NCBI GenBank assembly: GCA_963714125.1
Contig: OY970234.1
Location: 1,302,001-1,366,000 of the forward strand
DNA: 64,000 nt
Direction: 5' to 3'
DNA from: CAWCAW01 sp963714125
GTDB lineage: Bacteria; Actinomycetota; Acidimicrobiia; Acidimicrobiales; UBA8190
A program made the position numbers and the translations under genes. Position 1 is the first letter of the stretch. Each line of letters opens with the position of its first letter. Of this stretch, positions 41,405-50,308 are shown piece after piece. The notes below the pieces were generated by a model that saw nothing but the letters and a program-made list of their open reading frames with translations, was not told where the DNA came from and made no database searches.

Positions 41405-42400
41405 TCAAGCTTTTTCTTCCCGCCGGTGGCCTTCGCGCAGCTCCGCCAAGGCCTTGGGATCGATCTGCGATCCGGGCACCGCCGCCAGCTTGCAGGCGGT
41501 GACGGCGCGGATGGTCGACGTGCGCACGCCGCCTTCGAGCACGGCCCGCTCGCCGTGCATGGAGCCCGGCCCGTACTCGGCAATGCGCTCACCGTCGACC
41601 TCGATGCGCACTACCCCGTCGAGCACCAGAAACAACTCCTCGCCGGGAGTGTCCTGTTCGACGATGACGTCGCCCGCCTTTATCTTGCGGATCTCAGGCT
41701 TAGCGCCGCCTTGCATGACGTGTACCGACAACTCGCGTTCGAGGGCGGTTTCGAGCTCGGCGCTGACCGCCGGTGAGTCCTGGTCGCCCCAGGGGCTGTG
41801 TTTGCCGAAGGCCCGGCGGTACCAGTTACTGAAATCTATGAGGCCGGACTTGGAGATGAGCTCGCCGTCATGGCCGTAGACCCAGTGCCGCGGAAAGGGG
41901 CTGGCCCCCAGCAACTCGCCGCTGGAGGTCCCGTCGGCACGGATGGTGAGGGTAAGTGTCGTCCATGCCAGGGGGGCGGTGAACTGCACGAACGGAGCGC
42001 GGCGCACTCGTCGGGGGGCGGGCACACCGGTACGGCCGCCGGCGGTCTGGACGAAGCGCACTTCGGTGGCGCTCAGCTCAGGCTCGGGACGCAGCTCGGG
42101 CAGAGGGATGGCCTGAAAGACGATCTGGCGTCCACCCAGGCGCAGGGCAGTGGAACCGATGCTGCCGCTGCCGCTTTGCCCGTGGCCCACGATGCGTCCG
42201 TCAACGACCTCGATCCACGCATCGAGCTTGTTGGCAAAGCGAAAGCGATCGGCGAGGCGCAGCTCTTCGAGATCGGTCACTGTCTCCGGCGGCGCCGTGT
42301 CGTAGTGAGCCAAGCCCTTTTCGAAGGGAAGCTTCATGGCACCGGCCACCGCTTCTGACGGGATCCACGAAATGGAGAAGACCGAGGACTCGATGCGCAT
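41405..42400 (-). CDS. protein with C-terminal cyclic nucleotide-binding domain
   Basis: A 331-residue protein. The last 110 residues form a cNMP-binding beta-roll: KIKAGDVIVEQDTPGEELFLVLDG, then EYGPGSMHGERAVLEGGVRTSTIRA. The phosphate-binding cassette is partly conserved. The N-terminal 210 residues are beta-rich (WIEVVDGRIVGHGQSGSGSIG, TLTLTIRADGTSSG) and match no family I know. No helix-turn-helix is seen, so it is not a Crp-type regulator. Ligand binding may control whatever the N-terminal domain does. Confidence 0.7.
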   Translation of the reverse strand: MRIESSVFSISWIPSEAVAGAMKLPFEKGLAHYDTAPPETVTDLEELRLADRFRFANKLDAWIEVVDGRIVGHGQSGSGSIGSTALRLGGRQIVFQAIPLPELRPEPELSATEVRFVQTAGGRTGVPAPRRVRRAPFVQFTAPLAWTTLTLTIRADGTSSGELLGASPFPRHWVYGHDGELISKSGLIDFSNWYRRAFGKHSPWGDQDSPAVSAELETALERELSVHVMQGGAKPEIRKIKAGDVIVEQDTPGEELFLVLDGVVRIEVDGERIAEYGPGSMHGERAVLEGGVRTSTIRAVTACKLAAVPGSQIDPKALAELREGHRREEKA

Positions 42401-42521
42401 GGCAAACCTCCTGCGAGACGTCGGCGCCGTGATGGACCGGGTGCTCTGGCTACCTGGTGCTCACGGTACAGGCCGTCTTCGGTGCCGGGACAGGGTGCAG
42501 GCAGGCCGATTTGGGGTTCGG

Positions 42522-43721
42522 TTAACCACCCACGAAGGACAACTCGGCACGCCGTACGCCGGCGATGACCGACGAGCCGGTGCGCTGCACCACTCCGGCC
42601 GGCTCGACACCCGCAAAGCGAGCGAGAAGCTCTTCGAGCACCGCCCGTCCCTCGAGTCGCGCCAGTGCGGCGCCGAGGCAGAAATGGCGGCCGTTGCCGA
42701 AGGCGATATGGGGGTTGGGGTGCCGTGTGACGTCAAAGCTCGAGGCGTTGGGGCCGAAGACGGCCTCATCACGGTTGGCCGAGGCGAAGAGCATGAGCAC
42801 GGGCTCGTCCTTAGCGATCGTCACGTCGCCGAGCTCGACGTGGCGCGTGGCGGTGCGCATGAAGGAGATCACCGGGGTGGTCCACCGCAACATCTCTTCC
42901 ACGGCACTGGGCACCACATCCGGGTGGTCGCGCAACTGCTGCCACTGGTCGGGGCGCTCGGCCAGGGCAACCATGCCGGCCGAGATGAGGTTGCGCGTCG
43001 TCTCATTGCCGGCCACCAGTAACTGCACGAGGAACATGGCCAGCTCGGAGTCTGACAACTGGTCGCCGTCGATGGTGGCGTGGGCCATTTCGGTCAGCAC
43101 GTCGGCGCCGGGGTCGGCGCGGCGCGCCCGGGTGGCCTCTAACAGGTACTCGATCATCTCGCCCATGAGTTGGTTGCGGCGTTCCTCAGGCCAGTCCGTG
43201 GCGCCGGGGATGACGGCTTCGGACCACTGGTAGCAGCGCTCCCAGTCCTCATCCGGCAATCCCAACATCTGGCTGATCACTTGTATGGGCAGCGGCACGG
43301 CCAACTCCGCCACCACGTCGACCGTCGTATCGGTTGGGAGGCGCGCCACCAAGGCGCGGGCCCGAGCACGGATGAACGGCTCGAGGTCCTTGACGACCGA
43401 AGGCTTAAAGCCGGGCTGGACCAACCGGCGGTAGCGGGTGTGCTCGGGAGGATCGGTGTGCATGATCGTGGGCGGGGTGTCGTAGTGGGCACCGATCTCG
43501 TCGGTGAGGATGCCTCTTCCGGCGCAGAAGGTCTCGGCGTCGCTTTCGGCGGCCATGACCTCCGCGTAGCGAGACAGCGCCCAGAAGCCGCGCTCCGCGT
43601 TCCACGCCACCGGGGCCTCGGCGCGCAGCTGTGCGTAGAGAGGAAACGGATCGTTGAGGTAGAGCTCGGGATCGACCAGATGTGCGGCCAGGGCGGTGCC
43701 CGGCCGCTGAGGGTTGCTCAC
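42522..43721 (-). CDS. cytochrome P450
   Basis: A 399-residue soluble bacterial P450. The oxygen-activating I-helix is LLVAGNETTRNL, the ExxR motif is EEMLRWTTP, and the heme-ligand loop is FGNGRHFCLGAALARLE with the proximal Cys. Ferredoxin and reductase partners are not adjacent. The substrate is unknown; CYP families with this I-helix often hydroxylate steroids, terpenes or fatty acids. GTG 43721 gives the canonical length; it lies 8 bp after the cupin gene stop, so the two are cotranscribed. Confidence 0.95.
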   Translation of the reverse strand: MSNPQRPGTALAAHLVDPELYLNDPFPLYAQLRAEAPVAWNAERGFWALSRYAEVMAAESDAETFCAGRGILTDEIGAHYDTPPTIMHTDPPEHTRYRRLVQPGFKPSVVKDLEPFIRARARALVARLPTDTTVDVVAELAVPLPIQVISQMLGLPDEDWERCYQWSEAVIPGATDWPEERRNQLMGEMIEYLLEATRARRADPGADVLTEMAHATIDGDQLSDSELAMFLVQLLVAGNETTRNLISAGMVALAERPDQWQQLRDHPDVVPSAVEEMLRWTTPVISFMRTATRHVELGDVTIAKDEPVLMLFASANRDEAVFGPNASSFDVTRHPNPHIAFGNGRHFCLGAALARLEGRAVLEELLARFAGVEPAGVVQRTGSSVIAGVRRAELSFVGG

Positions 43722-43729
43722 GCCTGTCG

Positions 43730-44200
43730 TCAGGAGACGAGCATCCCGGAGGGATACCCCAGTCCGGCCGCCTCGCACAGCGCCACGTACACATCCACCA
43801 TGAAGGCGGCGTCGACGACGCTTTCGACTTGGCCGTCGGGCGTCAAGTTGAGCAACGCCCCTTCGATCACGAAGAGCACGTCGGTGTCATCGGTGTTGTC
43901 CTCGGGCACGTTCAAGGTGTGCACCGACCCGGCCGGCTCGTAGATGTAGGACCCGGGCAACGACACGAAGTCGTACTCGAGGTAATTCCATCGGCCCGTC
44001 AGTGTGTAGCCCTCCACGGCCCCGGTGTGCTTGTGGGTCTGGAGCTGGACGCCAGGCTCGAAACGGTTGCGGATCACCCACGTGCCCCGGTCGAGGTCGA
44101 CCCGCATGATCTTCAGGTGCACCCCGGTGCCGGTGTCCACCCACGGGGCCCCGTCGTCGCTTACGTGACGAACAATCAGGTCCTTTTCCGAAACCGCCAT
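43730..44200 (-). CDS. cupin-domain protein, 2,4'-dihydroxyacetophenone dioxygenase-like
   Basis: A 156-residue single-domain cupin. Metal ligands appear in QLQTHKHTGAVEGYTLTG (HxH and Glu) and in PAGSVHTLNVPED (His). The arrangement resembles the ChrR/2,4'-dihydroxyacetophenone dioxygenase group of non-heme iron enzymes, but the substrate cannot be told. ATG 44200 begins the homologous part. It is directly upstream of the P450 gene, suggesting a shared oxidative pathway. Confidence 0.8.
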   Translation of the reverse strand: MAVSEKDLIVRHVSDDGAPWVDTGTGVHLKIMRVDLDRGTWVIRNRFEPGVQLQTHKHTGAVEGYTLTGRWNYLEYDFVSLPGSYIYEPAGSVHTLNVPEDNTDDTDVLFVIEGALLNLTPDGQVESVVDAAFMVDVYVALCEAAGLGYPSGMLVS

Positions 44201-44388
44201 GGCCAACCCCCCATCCTCTGGCTGTGCCGGCGCCGGTGCCGGGCTGCCTGGCCGACACACTACGGGGCCACCACTGGGCGAGGCGAGGCCCAGGTGCCGT
44301 TAGGCCGCGCCCCGGCGAGGATTCACCGTTGTGCGAACGTTGGGATTGATTCGCTAAAGGTGACAGGCCCGCTGTCGATAATCACGGT

Positions 44389-44405
44389 GGAACGAATTTC
44401 GTTCC
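44389..44405. promoter_or_regulatory. perfect 17-bp palindrome, operator candidate
   Basis: GGAACGAATTTCGTTCC is an 8-bp perfect inverted repeat around one central T, about 190 bp upstream of the cupin-P450 genes and 33 bp from a terminator. It has the size and symmetry of a repressor site. No regulator gene is adjacent. Confidence 0.4.
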
Positions 44406-44437
44406 AACCCCAAAACACTCCGAACATCCCCAGTTCG

Positions 44438-44465
44438 AAAGCCCCCACCGAAAGGTGGGGGCTTT
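44438..44465 (-). terminator. intrinsic terminator after the SCO6745-like gene
   Basis: AAAGCCCCCACC and GGTGGGGGCTTT form a perfect 12-bp stem closed by a GAAA tetraloop. It lies 43 bp downstream of the minus-strand stop at 44509 and includes the T residues of a terminator. Confidence 0.8.
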
Positions 44466-44508
44466 CGCGTCCGCCCGGCTGTCGGCCGGCCGTTGCTCAG
44501 CCCGGCGC

Positions 44509-45399
44509 TCAGCTTGGTGGCGGTACGCCGATGGGGTTGAGCGACGGCACCACCCCGGCTGAGACCACCGCCCGCGCCAGGGGGGCCAGGGCCTGGGCCA
44601 GCTCGTCGGTCCTGGTGGCGCCCAGGCGGAGCCACGGTGGGGCCGCCAATCGATCGGTGGCGTCCTCAATATCGGCCCGGGCGGCGGCGCCCTGTGGGGT
44701 CAGGGCTCGGGCGTCATCGAGCCAGCCGCGCTCGACCAGGCGCCGGGCGGCGTCCTCCCACTCGGCATCGGACCATCCCCGGCTGGGTTGGAGGATCTGG
44801 CGCGACACCGCTCCGGTGGCGACGAACGAGACGTGCGCTTCGCAGCCGTCGAGCCCGGCCGTGACGAGGGCGGCCACGTGCCCTTCGCCGCGGTGCTCGC
44901 GCAGAATGGTGGTGGCCTGCCACAGCACCAACAGAGGCGAATCCGGCCAGGAAAGGGCGGCGTTGGCGGCGGCCAGGGGCCGGCCGGCGGTGGTCAGGTC
45001 GACGGTCGTCTGGCGGGCCAGCTCGGCGGCGCGCGCCACGGCGGCCTTGGCGCCAGGGTCGGCGTCGAAGATAGGACCGAGGATCTGCTCCACACCTCGG
45101 AGCCGCGCTTCGAGGACGCGTGCCGGGGAGGCGAAGGCCCACGCATCGGGCAGCGACCGGGCCGGCCACGACGGGGCGAAGTTATAGAACGTGGCGCTCA
45201 CGACAGCCGGCTCGACGGCACCCATGGGGGCGGCGCGCCCGGCGAAGTAGCCCATCCAAAAGCCCTTCAACCCGGCCGCGCTGAACTCCTGGCGCGCCTC
45301 GGGGGCGAAGTAGGTGACGGCATGGATCGGTTCGAACAGCCGCCACAAGCGCCGCGCCTGGGTCTGGGCCCAATCCGGGTGGTCAGCGGGTGCCGTCAT
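44509..45399 (-). CDS. SCO6745-family protein
   Basis: A 296-residue protein of the actinobacterial SCO6745 family: ARRLWRLFEPIHAVTYFAPEA at the start, FWMGYFAGRAAPMGAV, then VEQILGPIFDADP. The C-terminal 90 residues have a winged-helix look (WEDAARRLVERGWLDDARALTPQG), as in MarR-like folds. The function of the family is unknown. It is followed by a strong terminator and preceded by a small cyclic-nucleotide-binding protein gene. Confidence 0.85.
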   Translation of the reverse strand: MTAPADHPDWAQTQARRLWRLFEPIHAVTYFAPEARQEFSAAGLKGFWMGYFAGRAAPMGAVEPAVVSATFYNFAPSWPARSLPDAWAFASPARVLEARLRGVEQILGPIFDADPGAKAAVARAAELARQTTVDLTTAGRPLAAANAALSWPDSPLLVLWQATTILREHRGEGHVAALVTAGLDGCEAHVSFVATGAVSRQILQPSRGWSDAEWEDAARRLVERGWLDDARALTPQGAAARADIEDATDRLAAPPWLRLGATRTDELAQALAPLARAVVSAGVVPSLNPIGVPPPS

Positions 45400-45437
45400 C
45401 GACAGAGCTGAGATTGCCGACGCCCCGACGGGACGCG

Positions 45438-45869
45438 TCAGCCGTGGATCGACTGGTCGGTGGCGCGCAGCCTCCGAGCCATGGAGACGAGCATCTTCCA
45501 GGCAATGGTCGGCGACGCGTCCACCAAGCCTTTGAACTCCCGCCGGTCGAGGACCAGCGCCTCGAGCGCCGAGTCGGCAATGACCGTGGCACTGCGGGGG
45601 TTGTTGTCGATCAAGGACATCTCTCCGAAGAAGTCGCCGGGTCCGAATTGCGCCACCTCGACGTTGTCGACGATGCAGCGGGCGTTGCCGGCCACGATGA
45701 TGATCAGCTCGGAGCCCACGGCTCCTTCTCGTGTGACGGCGGTGCCGGCGGCGATGTTCAGCTGCGTCCCCAGCCCGGCAATGTCCGCGAGCTCCTTGTC
45801 GTCGCAGTCAGCGAACAGCGAGATGGCTTTCAGAGTGTTGATGACCTGCGGGGGCACGCCTCGGGCCAC
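45438..45869 (-). CDS. small cyclic nucleotide-binding domain protein
   Basis: A 143-residue protein consisting of one cNMP-binding domain: KAISLFADCDDKELADIAGL, then FGPGDFFGEMSLIDNNPRSATVIA with the conserved FGE and PRSA of the phosphate-binding cassette. It ends in a short helix without a DNA-binding domain, so it cannot act as a Crp regulator alone. It may report cAMP or c-di-GMP levels by protein contact. GTG/ATG use: ATG-type start at 45869 with AAGGAGGCC upstream. Confidence 0.85.
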   Translation of the reverse strand: MARGVPPQVINTLKAISLFADCDDKELADIAGLGTQLNIAAGTAVTREGAVGSELIIIVAGNARCIVDNVEVAQFGPGDFFGEMSLIDNNPRSATVIADSALEALVLDRREFKGLVDASPTIAWKMLVSMARRLRATDQSIHG

Positions 45870-46055
45870 AGTGGCCTCCTTGGGGAGCAGGGTTGCTCGG
45901 CGCCGAGAAGCATACGCTCACGGCCCGTTTGCTGGCGGCTCCTCGCCCGTACCATGACCACATGCGGGGCGATACCCCTCCGGTGACAGGCGCCCTCGAT
46001 GCACCTGACGGGCGGCCACGGAGAAAAACGCTCTCCTATGGCGCGGCGTCTGGGG

Positions 46056-47453
46056 CTACGAACAGACGGCGAGGAGCTCGGTCATGCCCTGCTCGATGCC
46101 GTGGCGGAGGACGTCGAGGTCGGCGGTGGTGTCGAGGTCTCCGGTAATGCCGAAGTTGACCTGGCCGTCGTAGGAAAAGATGGCCACGCCGATGCGCACC
46201 TGGCCGGCCAGCGGCACATAGGGGTAAGCGCGCACCATCTTGCGGCCCGCCACGTAGAGGGGGAGCTGCGGCCCGGGCACGTTGGTGGTCACGGTGTTCA
46301 CGTTGCGTTGCGCCACTCTGGTGGCCAGCCGCATCCCCAGCGCCAAGAGCATGGGCGGGGCGAATCCCGACAGCGATGTAAGCGCCTCGCCGGCGACGGC
46401 CTCTTTGGATTCCTTCAGGCCTTCCATCTGGAGCGTTATGGCCCGCAGCCGCGCCGCGGGGTCTTCGATGCCCACCGGGAGTTCGGCGAACATGGCCGAC
46501 ACCTTGTTCTCCATGGTCCCGTCACCGACGGCCATGCCGGTCGACGACCGGGCTCGCACCGACACCGGAACGAGGGCCCGCACGACGCGGTCGACAGATT
46601 CGCCTCGCGACAACAACAAGGTGCGAAACCCGTGGGAGATGACGGCGAGCACGACGTCGTTGAACGTCCCTCCCAAGCTCTTGCGCACCATTTTGATGTC
46701 GTCGACGGAGGTCGAGGTCCACTCGTAGCGCCGGTGCGGTCCGAGCGGGCCGTTGAGGCTGGAGGCCGGGGTGGGCTTCACCAGTCCCGACATCGAGGTC
46801 AAGCCCCGGGCCACCTCGCTCACCTGGCGCAGCGCCTGACGGGGGACACGCGTGGTGGCCCGCAAGGCGAGGAGTTGCTCGTAGGGGCTGCGGGCCAGAT
46901 CGGCCAAGGCGCCGACGGCCAAGCGTGGTCGCGAGCGCGCCGGTATCGGGCTCCAATGGTCGAGCACCGCCGGCGAAGGGTGGGGAGAAGTGTCCATGAT
47001 GGCCGCCAGGAGGTCAGTGCCGGCCACGCCGTCGACCAGCGCGTGATGAGTCTTGGCGATCATGGCCCAGCGCCCACCGTCGAGGCCTTCGACGACCCAG
47101 ATCTCCCACAGCGGCTTGGCCCGATCGAGCTGTTGGGCCATGACCCGGCCCACCAGCGCCCGCAATTCGACGTCGCCGCCCGGCGCGGGCAGGGCGCTGT
47201 GGCGCAGGTGGTACTCGATATTGAAGTGCGGGTCGTCGACCCACACCGGCCGTCCTAGCTCGAGGGGGACGAAACGCACGACCTGGCGATAGCGGGGCAC
47301 GAGCGGCAACTTCCCCTGGATCATGGACATCACGCTCGAAAAAGGCGGGGGCGGCCCCTCGAAGATGCTGATGGCACCGATGTGCATATGGCTCACATCG
47401 TCCTCAACGTGCAAGAACGACGCATCGAGCGGGCTGAGCCGGTCAGTGCTCAT
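46056..47453 (-). CDS. wax ester synthase / diacylglycerol acyltransferase (WS/DGAT)
   Basis: A 465-residue acyltransferase. The catalytic motif HHALVDGVAG (HHxxxDG) is near residue 138; LSPLDASFLHVED begins the protein and FNDVVLAVISHG and TTNVPGPQLPLYVAG are later family signatures. The enzyme joins acyl-CoA to fatty alcohols or diacylglycerol to make storage wax esters or triacylglycerol. It diverges from the phytanoyl-CoA dioxygenase gene. Together with the acyl-CoA dehydrogenase nearby it points to lipid storage and use. Confidence 0.95.
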   Translation of the reverse strand: MSTDRLSPLDASFLHVEDDVSHMHIGAISIFEGPPPPFSSVMSMIQGKLPLVPRYRQVVRFVPLELGRPVWVDDPHFNIEYHLRHSALPAPGGDVELRALVGRVMAQQLDRAKPLWEIWVVEGLDGGRWAMIAKTHHALVDGVAGTDLLAAIMDTSPHPSPAVLDHWSPIPARSRPRLAVGALADLARSPYEQLLALRATTRVPRQALRQVSEVARGLTSMSGLVKPTPASSLNGPLGPHRRYEWTSTSVDDIKMVRKSLGGTFNDVVLAVISHGFRTLLLSRGESVDRVVRALVPVSVRARSSTGMAVGDGTMENKVSAMFAELPVGIEDPAARLRAITLQMEGLKESKEAVAGEALTSLSGFAPPMLLALGMRLATRVAQRNVNTVTTNVPGPQLPLYVAGRKMVRAYPYVPLAGQVRIGVAIFSYDGQVNFGITGDLDTTADLDVLRHGIEQGMTELLAVCS

Positions 47454-47540
47454 AACGTGTCCTCTCCGTGGTTGGCGTCCTTATTGATAGTCCCTTCGCA
47501 CCCGGTGGTGCAGACTTCTCCCGCGATGGAGGTCAGCCCC

Positions 47541-48287
47541 ATGTCCGTGGCCGACGTGCTTGGTGTCCTCGACCGCGACGGCTACGCCGTGGTCGAAGGC
47601 CTCTTGGCCCCCCGTGAGCTGGCCGTGGCCCGCCAGGAGATCACCGCCGCGCTGGAGAGCGCACCCACGGGGCGAAACCCGTTCGAAGGGGCTCGCACGC
47701 GCCGTCTCTACGCCCTGTTTGCCAAGACCCGCTCCCTCGACGGCGCCGCCACCCACCCGCTCGTCCTCGGTGTGCTTGACGAGCTCCTGGAGCATTACCA
47801 GTTGAGCGGGCCGACAGGTATCCAGATCGGGCCCGGTGAAGTGGCCCAAGTCCTGCACTACGACGATGCCATCTATCCCTTGCCGCGCCCGCATCCCGAG
47901 GTCGTGGTCAACACCATGTGGGCGCTCGACGACTTCACCGAGGCCAACGGCGCTACCCGAATGATTCCCGGCAGTCATCGCTGGACCGATGAACAACCCA
48001 CGGCTGAGACCCCGACCATTCCCATGGAGATGGCGGCGGGATCGGTGTTGTTCTATCTGGGGTCGGTCTGGCACGGCGGCGGAGCCAATGCCACGGACCA
48101 GCCCCGGTTGGGGGTCGCGCTCGAGTACGCGGCGTCGTGGGTGCGACCGCAGGAGAACCACGTGCTGGCCGTGGCACCGGCCACCGTTCGGCTGCTCTCG
48201 CCACGGCTCCAGGAACTTCTCGGGTACAACGTGCGTCCGCCCTTTCTCGGTTATGTGGATGGACGCCACCCCAGCCGGTTCTTGTAA
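47541..48287 (+). CDS. phytanoyl-CoA dioxygenase-family protein
   Basis: Iron/2-oxoglutarate oxygenase of 248 residues. The iron ligands are HYD in VLHYDDAIYP and the distal His in VWHGGGANATD; the 2-oxoglutarate Arg is probably in QPRLGVALEYA. LDRDGYAVVEGLL at the start and ANGATRMIPGSHRW are family signatures. The substrate is unknown. ATG 47541 is chosen because GGAGGT lies 7 bases upstream; ATG 47526 would place that site inside the gene. Confidence 0.9.
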   Translation: MSVADVLGVLDRDGYAVVEGLLAPRELAVARQEITAALESAPTGRNPFEGARTRRLYALFAKTRSLDGAATHPLVLGVLDELLEHYQLSGPTGIQIGPGEVAQVLHYDDAIYPLPRPHPEVVVNTMWALDDFTEANGATRMIPGSHRWTDEQPTAETPTIPMEMAAGSVLFYLGSVWHGGGANATDQPRLGVALEYAASWVRPQENHVLAVAPATVRLLSPRLQELLGYNVRPPFLGYVDGRHPSRFL

Positions 48288-48327
48288 TGCCACGGTTCCT
48301 CACGGCGCCTCCTCGTAGACTCTGGCG

Positions 48328-49062
48328 GTGAGAAAGCTCCGAAGTGCCTTGGTGTCGCTGAGCGTTGTGGTCCTTAGTGTGGTGGTCCTCGGTGGCTGTG
48401 CCGAGGTGAGCGCCATCAAAAAGGCCGTGCACGCGGTGGAGGCCAACAGGTCCACCGTCGACGCCTTCACCAACAAGATGCAGTCCGCCGCCGCCTCTCC
48501 GTTCGAGGCGAAATATGTGACGACGGGGGCGTCACCGACCTCGATCCTCTATGCCGTCGACCCGCCCACCGGGGTGTCGTTTCAGGAGACTCCGTCGGGC
48601 ACCACCAGCCCGTCGGCGGACGTCATCGTCAACTCTTCGGGCGAGTTCTCCTGCGCGCCACCGTCGGGTACCGGGCCGGTGTCGTGCCAGAAACTGGGCA
48701 CCACCACCGCCACTCAGGAGAACCAGATCTTTGACTTCTACACGCCCTCGCATTGGGTGAAATTCCTGCAGGAGTTCGCCTTGGCGGCGGGCTTTGCCGG
48801 CGACAAAGTCACGTCATCAACCATGACGGTCAATGGGTTCGCCATGCAGTGCGTCGATTTCGTTGCTTCAGGGGTCGCCGGCACGAGCACCATTTGCACC
48901 ACCGCCCAAGGCATCCTCGGATACGTGCAGGTGGCGTCGGATTCCACCAGCTTCGAGATCGTGAGCTACTCGGCGTCCCCGGCCGCGTCCCTCTTTGCCC
49001 TGCCTCCGGGGGCGACAGTCACCACGGCGCCGCCGGTGTCTTCATCACCTACGAGCACATAG
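48328..49062 (+). CDS. lipoprotein of unknown function
   Basis: A 244-residue protein whose N-terminus (LSVVVLSVVVLGGC) is a lipoprotein signal with lipobox LGGC. The mature part is Ser/Thr-rich with four cysteines, likely two disulfides, and an alternating beta pattern; it resembles no family I know. GTG 48328 is the start. Its last 97 bp overlap the 3' end of a broken minus-strand gene. Confidence 0.75.
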   Translation: MRKLRSALVSLSVVVLSVVVLGGCAEVSAIKKAVHAVEANRSTVDAFTNKMQSAAASPFEAKYVTTGASPTSILYAVDPPTGVSFQETPSGTTSPSADVIVNSSGEFSCAPPSGTGPVSCQKLGTTTATQENQIFDFYTPSHWVKFLQEFALAAGFAGDKVTSSTMTVNGFAMQCVDFVASGVAGTSTICTTAQGILGYVQVASDSTSFEIVSYSASPAASLFALPPGATVTTAPPVSSSPTST

Positions 49063-49622
49063 GCCAGTTCGTCCTCAAACGTTCGGTAGGCCGCCGCCGA
49101 CACCAACAGCCGGCACCGTGAGAAATCCGCGGCGATGCCCGGCCCGTAGTGCGCCACGAACTCGGGGTTGTGGCGAGCGATGTCGAGCTCGTTGGCGAAG
49201 GTGAGTTCGAAGAAGTCGGCCAGCGAGCTTGCCGGCATGGTGGTCTCCGCCCCGTCGAAGCGATTGCGCCATGCCACTTCGTCAGACCGCTCGATGAGGG
49301 GGGAAGGTCTCAGTTGTTGGTCGAGGTAGGCGCGGTCGCAGCTGGCATAGCGGTAGACGATGGCTTCGGCGCTGCGGCCGATGCGGTCGACGAGGACATG
49401 GCGCTGGTCCAAGGGCAACAGCGATGGGCCTTATCCGTCGGTTCCGTAGGCGGCGTGGCACAAGCCCGCCAACGCCACCTCGTCCGGCGCGCCCCAGTGG
49501 CGCAACATGGACTCAGTGCGCACGAGATGATCGAGCAGTGTCCCGCCGGGGTGCGAATGGGAACGCGCTCCCCATTCCTCGAGCGCGTCGACGGCGGTGC
49601 TCAGGAGTGACCTGCCAGCCAT
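48966..49622 (-). pseudogene. DUF6817-like gene interrupted by an in-frame TAA
   Basis: Two ORFs in the same frame make one protein. The first part (ATG 49622) has SHPGGTLLDHLVRTESMLRHWG, then AGLCHAAYGTDG, the HD-like motif of DUF6817-type proteins. It ends in TAA at 49433-49431. The same frame continues with LLPLDQRHVLVDRIGRSAEA and VYRYASCDR, which in intact relatives follow directly after GTDGF. The stop therefore replaces the Phe region. Either the gene is inactive or the second half is made from a TTG at 49418. The start overlaps the upstream membrane protein gene. Confidence 0.7.
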
Positions 49623-50062
49623 CGACCGAGCCGAGCACCGGCCGCACTGAGGCCGAGACAGGCGATGACCCCCGCGCACCAGAGCTCGAGCACGGCCACC
49701 GGCACGTTTTCGTGGGCGACCAACAGTCGCCGACCCAGCGCGGCCACCAACAGCACGGCCAAGGCGAGGGCGGCCCCTGCCGTGGCGTGGCGAAAGCCAG
49801 TAACCGGACGGTGGAGCCCGGTGACCAATCCGCCCGCCAAAAAGGCGCCCGCCACGAGGAGCACCGCCACGATCCACAAATGCGTCGACTGATCGATCAT
49901 GGGGTGACCGTGCCAGTCCTCTTCCACCACCATGGTGGGCACCGAGATGATGAGCGCCACGAATGCGGTCGTGATGACGTCGCTCCACGGCGCGCCGATG
50001 TGATGCCGAGCCCCATTGCCTCGAGCTCGAGGTGGCTTGCCGTAGAGATCCATGGCACTCAT
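49601..50062 (-). CDS. four-helix membrane protein of unknown function
   Basis: A 153-residue protein with four hydrophobic segments (VITTAFVALIISVPTMVV, LWIVAVLLVAGAFLAGGLV, AGAALALAVLLVAALG, LELWCAGVIACLGLSAAG). A short loop with EEDWHGHPMID may sit outside the membrane. No family is recognised. ATG 50062 is used; ATG 50053 is in frame. It overlaps the start of the broken DUF6817-like gene by 22 bp. Confidence 0.65.
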   Translation of the reverse strand: MSAMDLYGKPPRARGNGARHHIGAPWSDVITTAFVALIISVPTMVVEEDWHGHPMIDQSTHLWIVAVLLVAGAFLAGGLVTGLHRPVTGFRHATAGAALALAVLLVAALGRRLLVAHENVPVAVLELWCAGVIACLGLSAAGARLGRWLAGHS

Positions 50063-50308
50063 CGTTGCGAATCTCTACCACGGTGCCTGAAAGGTAAGGG
50101 GTCGGCCTTAACTGGCCACCATTGGCCCTGCTAGACGGTTATTCCTGGTCAGCAGGGTCATTTTCTTTGCCATCACCAACACTTCATCTCGCTCATGGCC
50201 ACTTCAGAGGAATCTCAAAGCTGACGTACAGGTTGGCCAGCGAAGGTAAATGCATCACAACGACGTGTCGATGGAAGATGGTCGACCGATTCGGAGGCGA
50301 CGAGGACC

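Larger units (their letters stand above)
44201..44508. other. intergenic region with palindrome and terminator
   Basis: No gene is seen in these 308 bp. Besides the palindrome (44389-44405) and the terminator hairpin (44438-44465) described separately, it should hold the promoter of the cupin-P450 pair. Confidence 0.5.

Noticed and set aside
49431..49433. TAA as a recoded or selenocysteine codon
   Set aside because: Selenocysteine uses TGA, and no recoding structure is visible after the stop.
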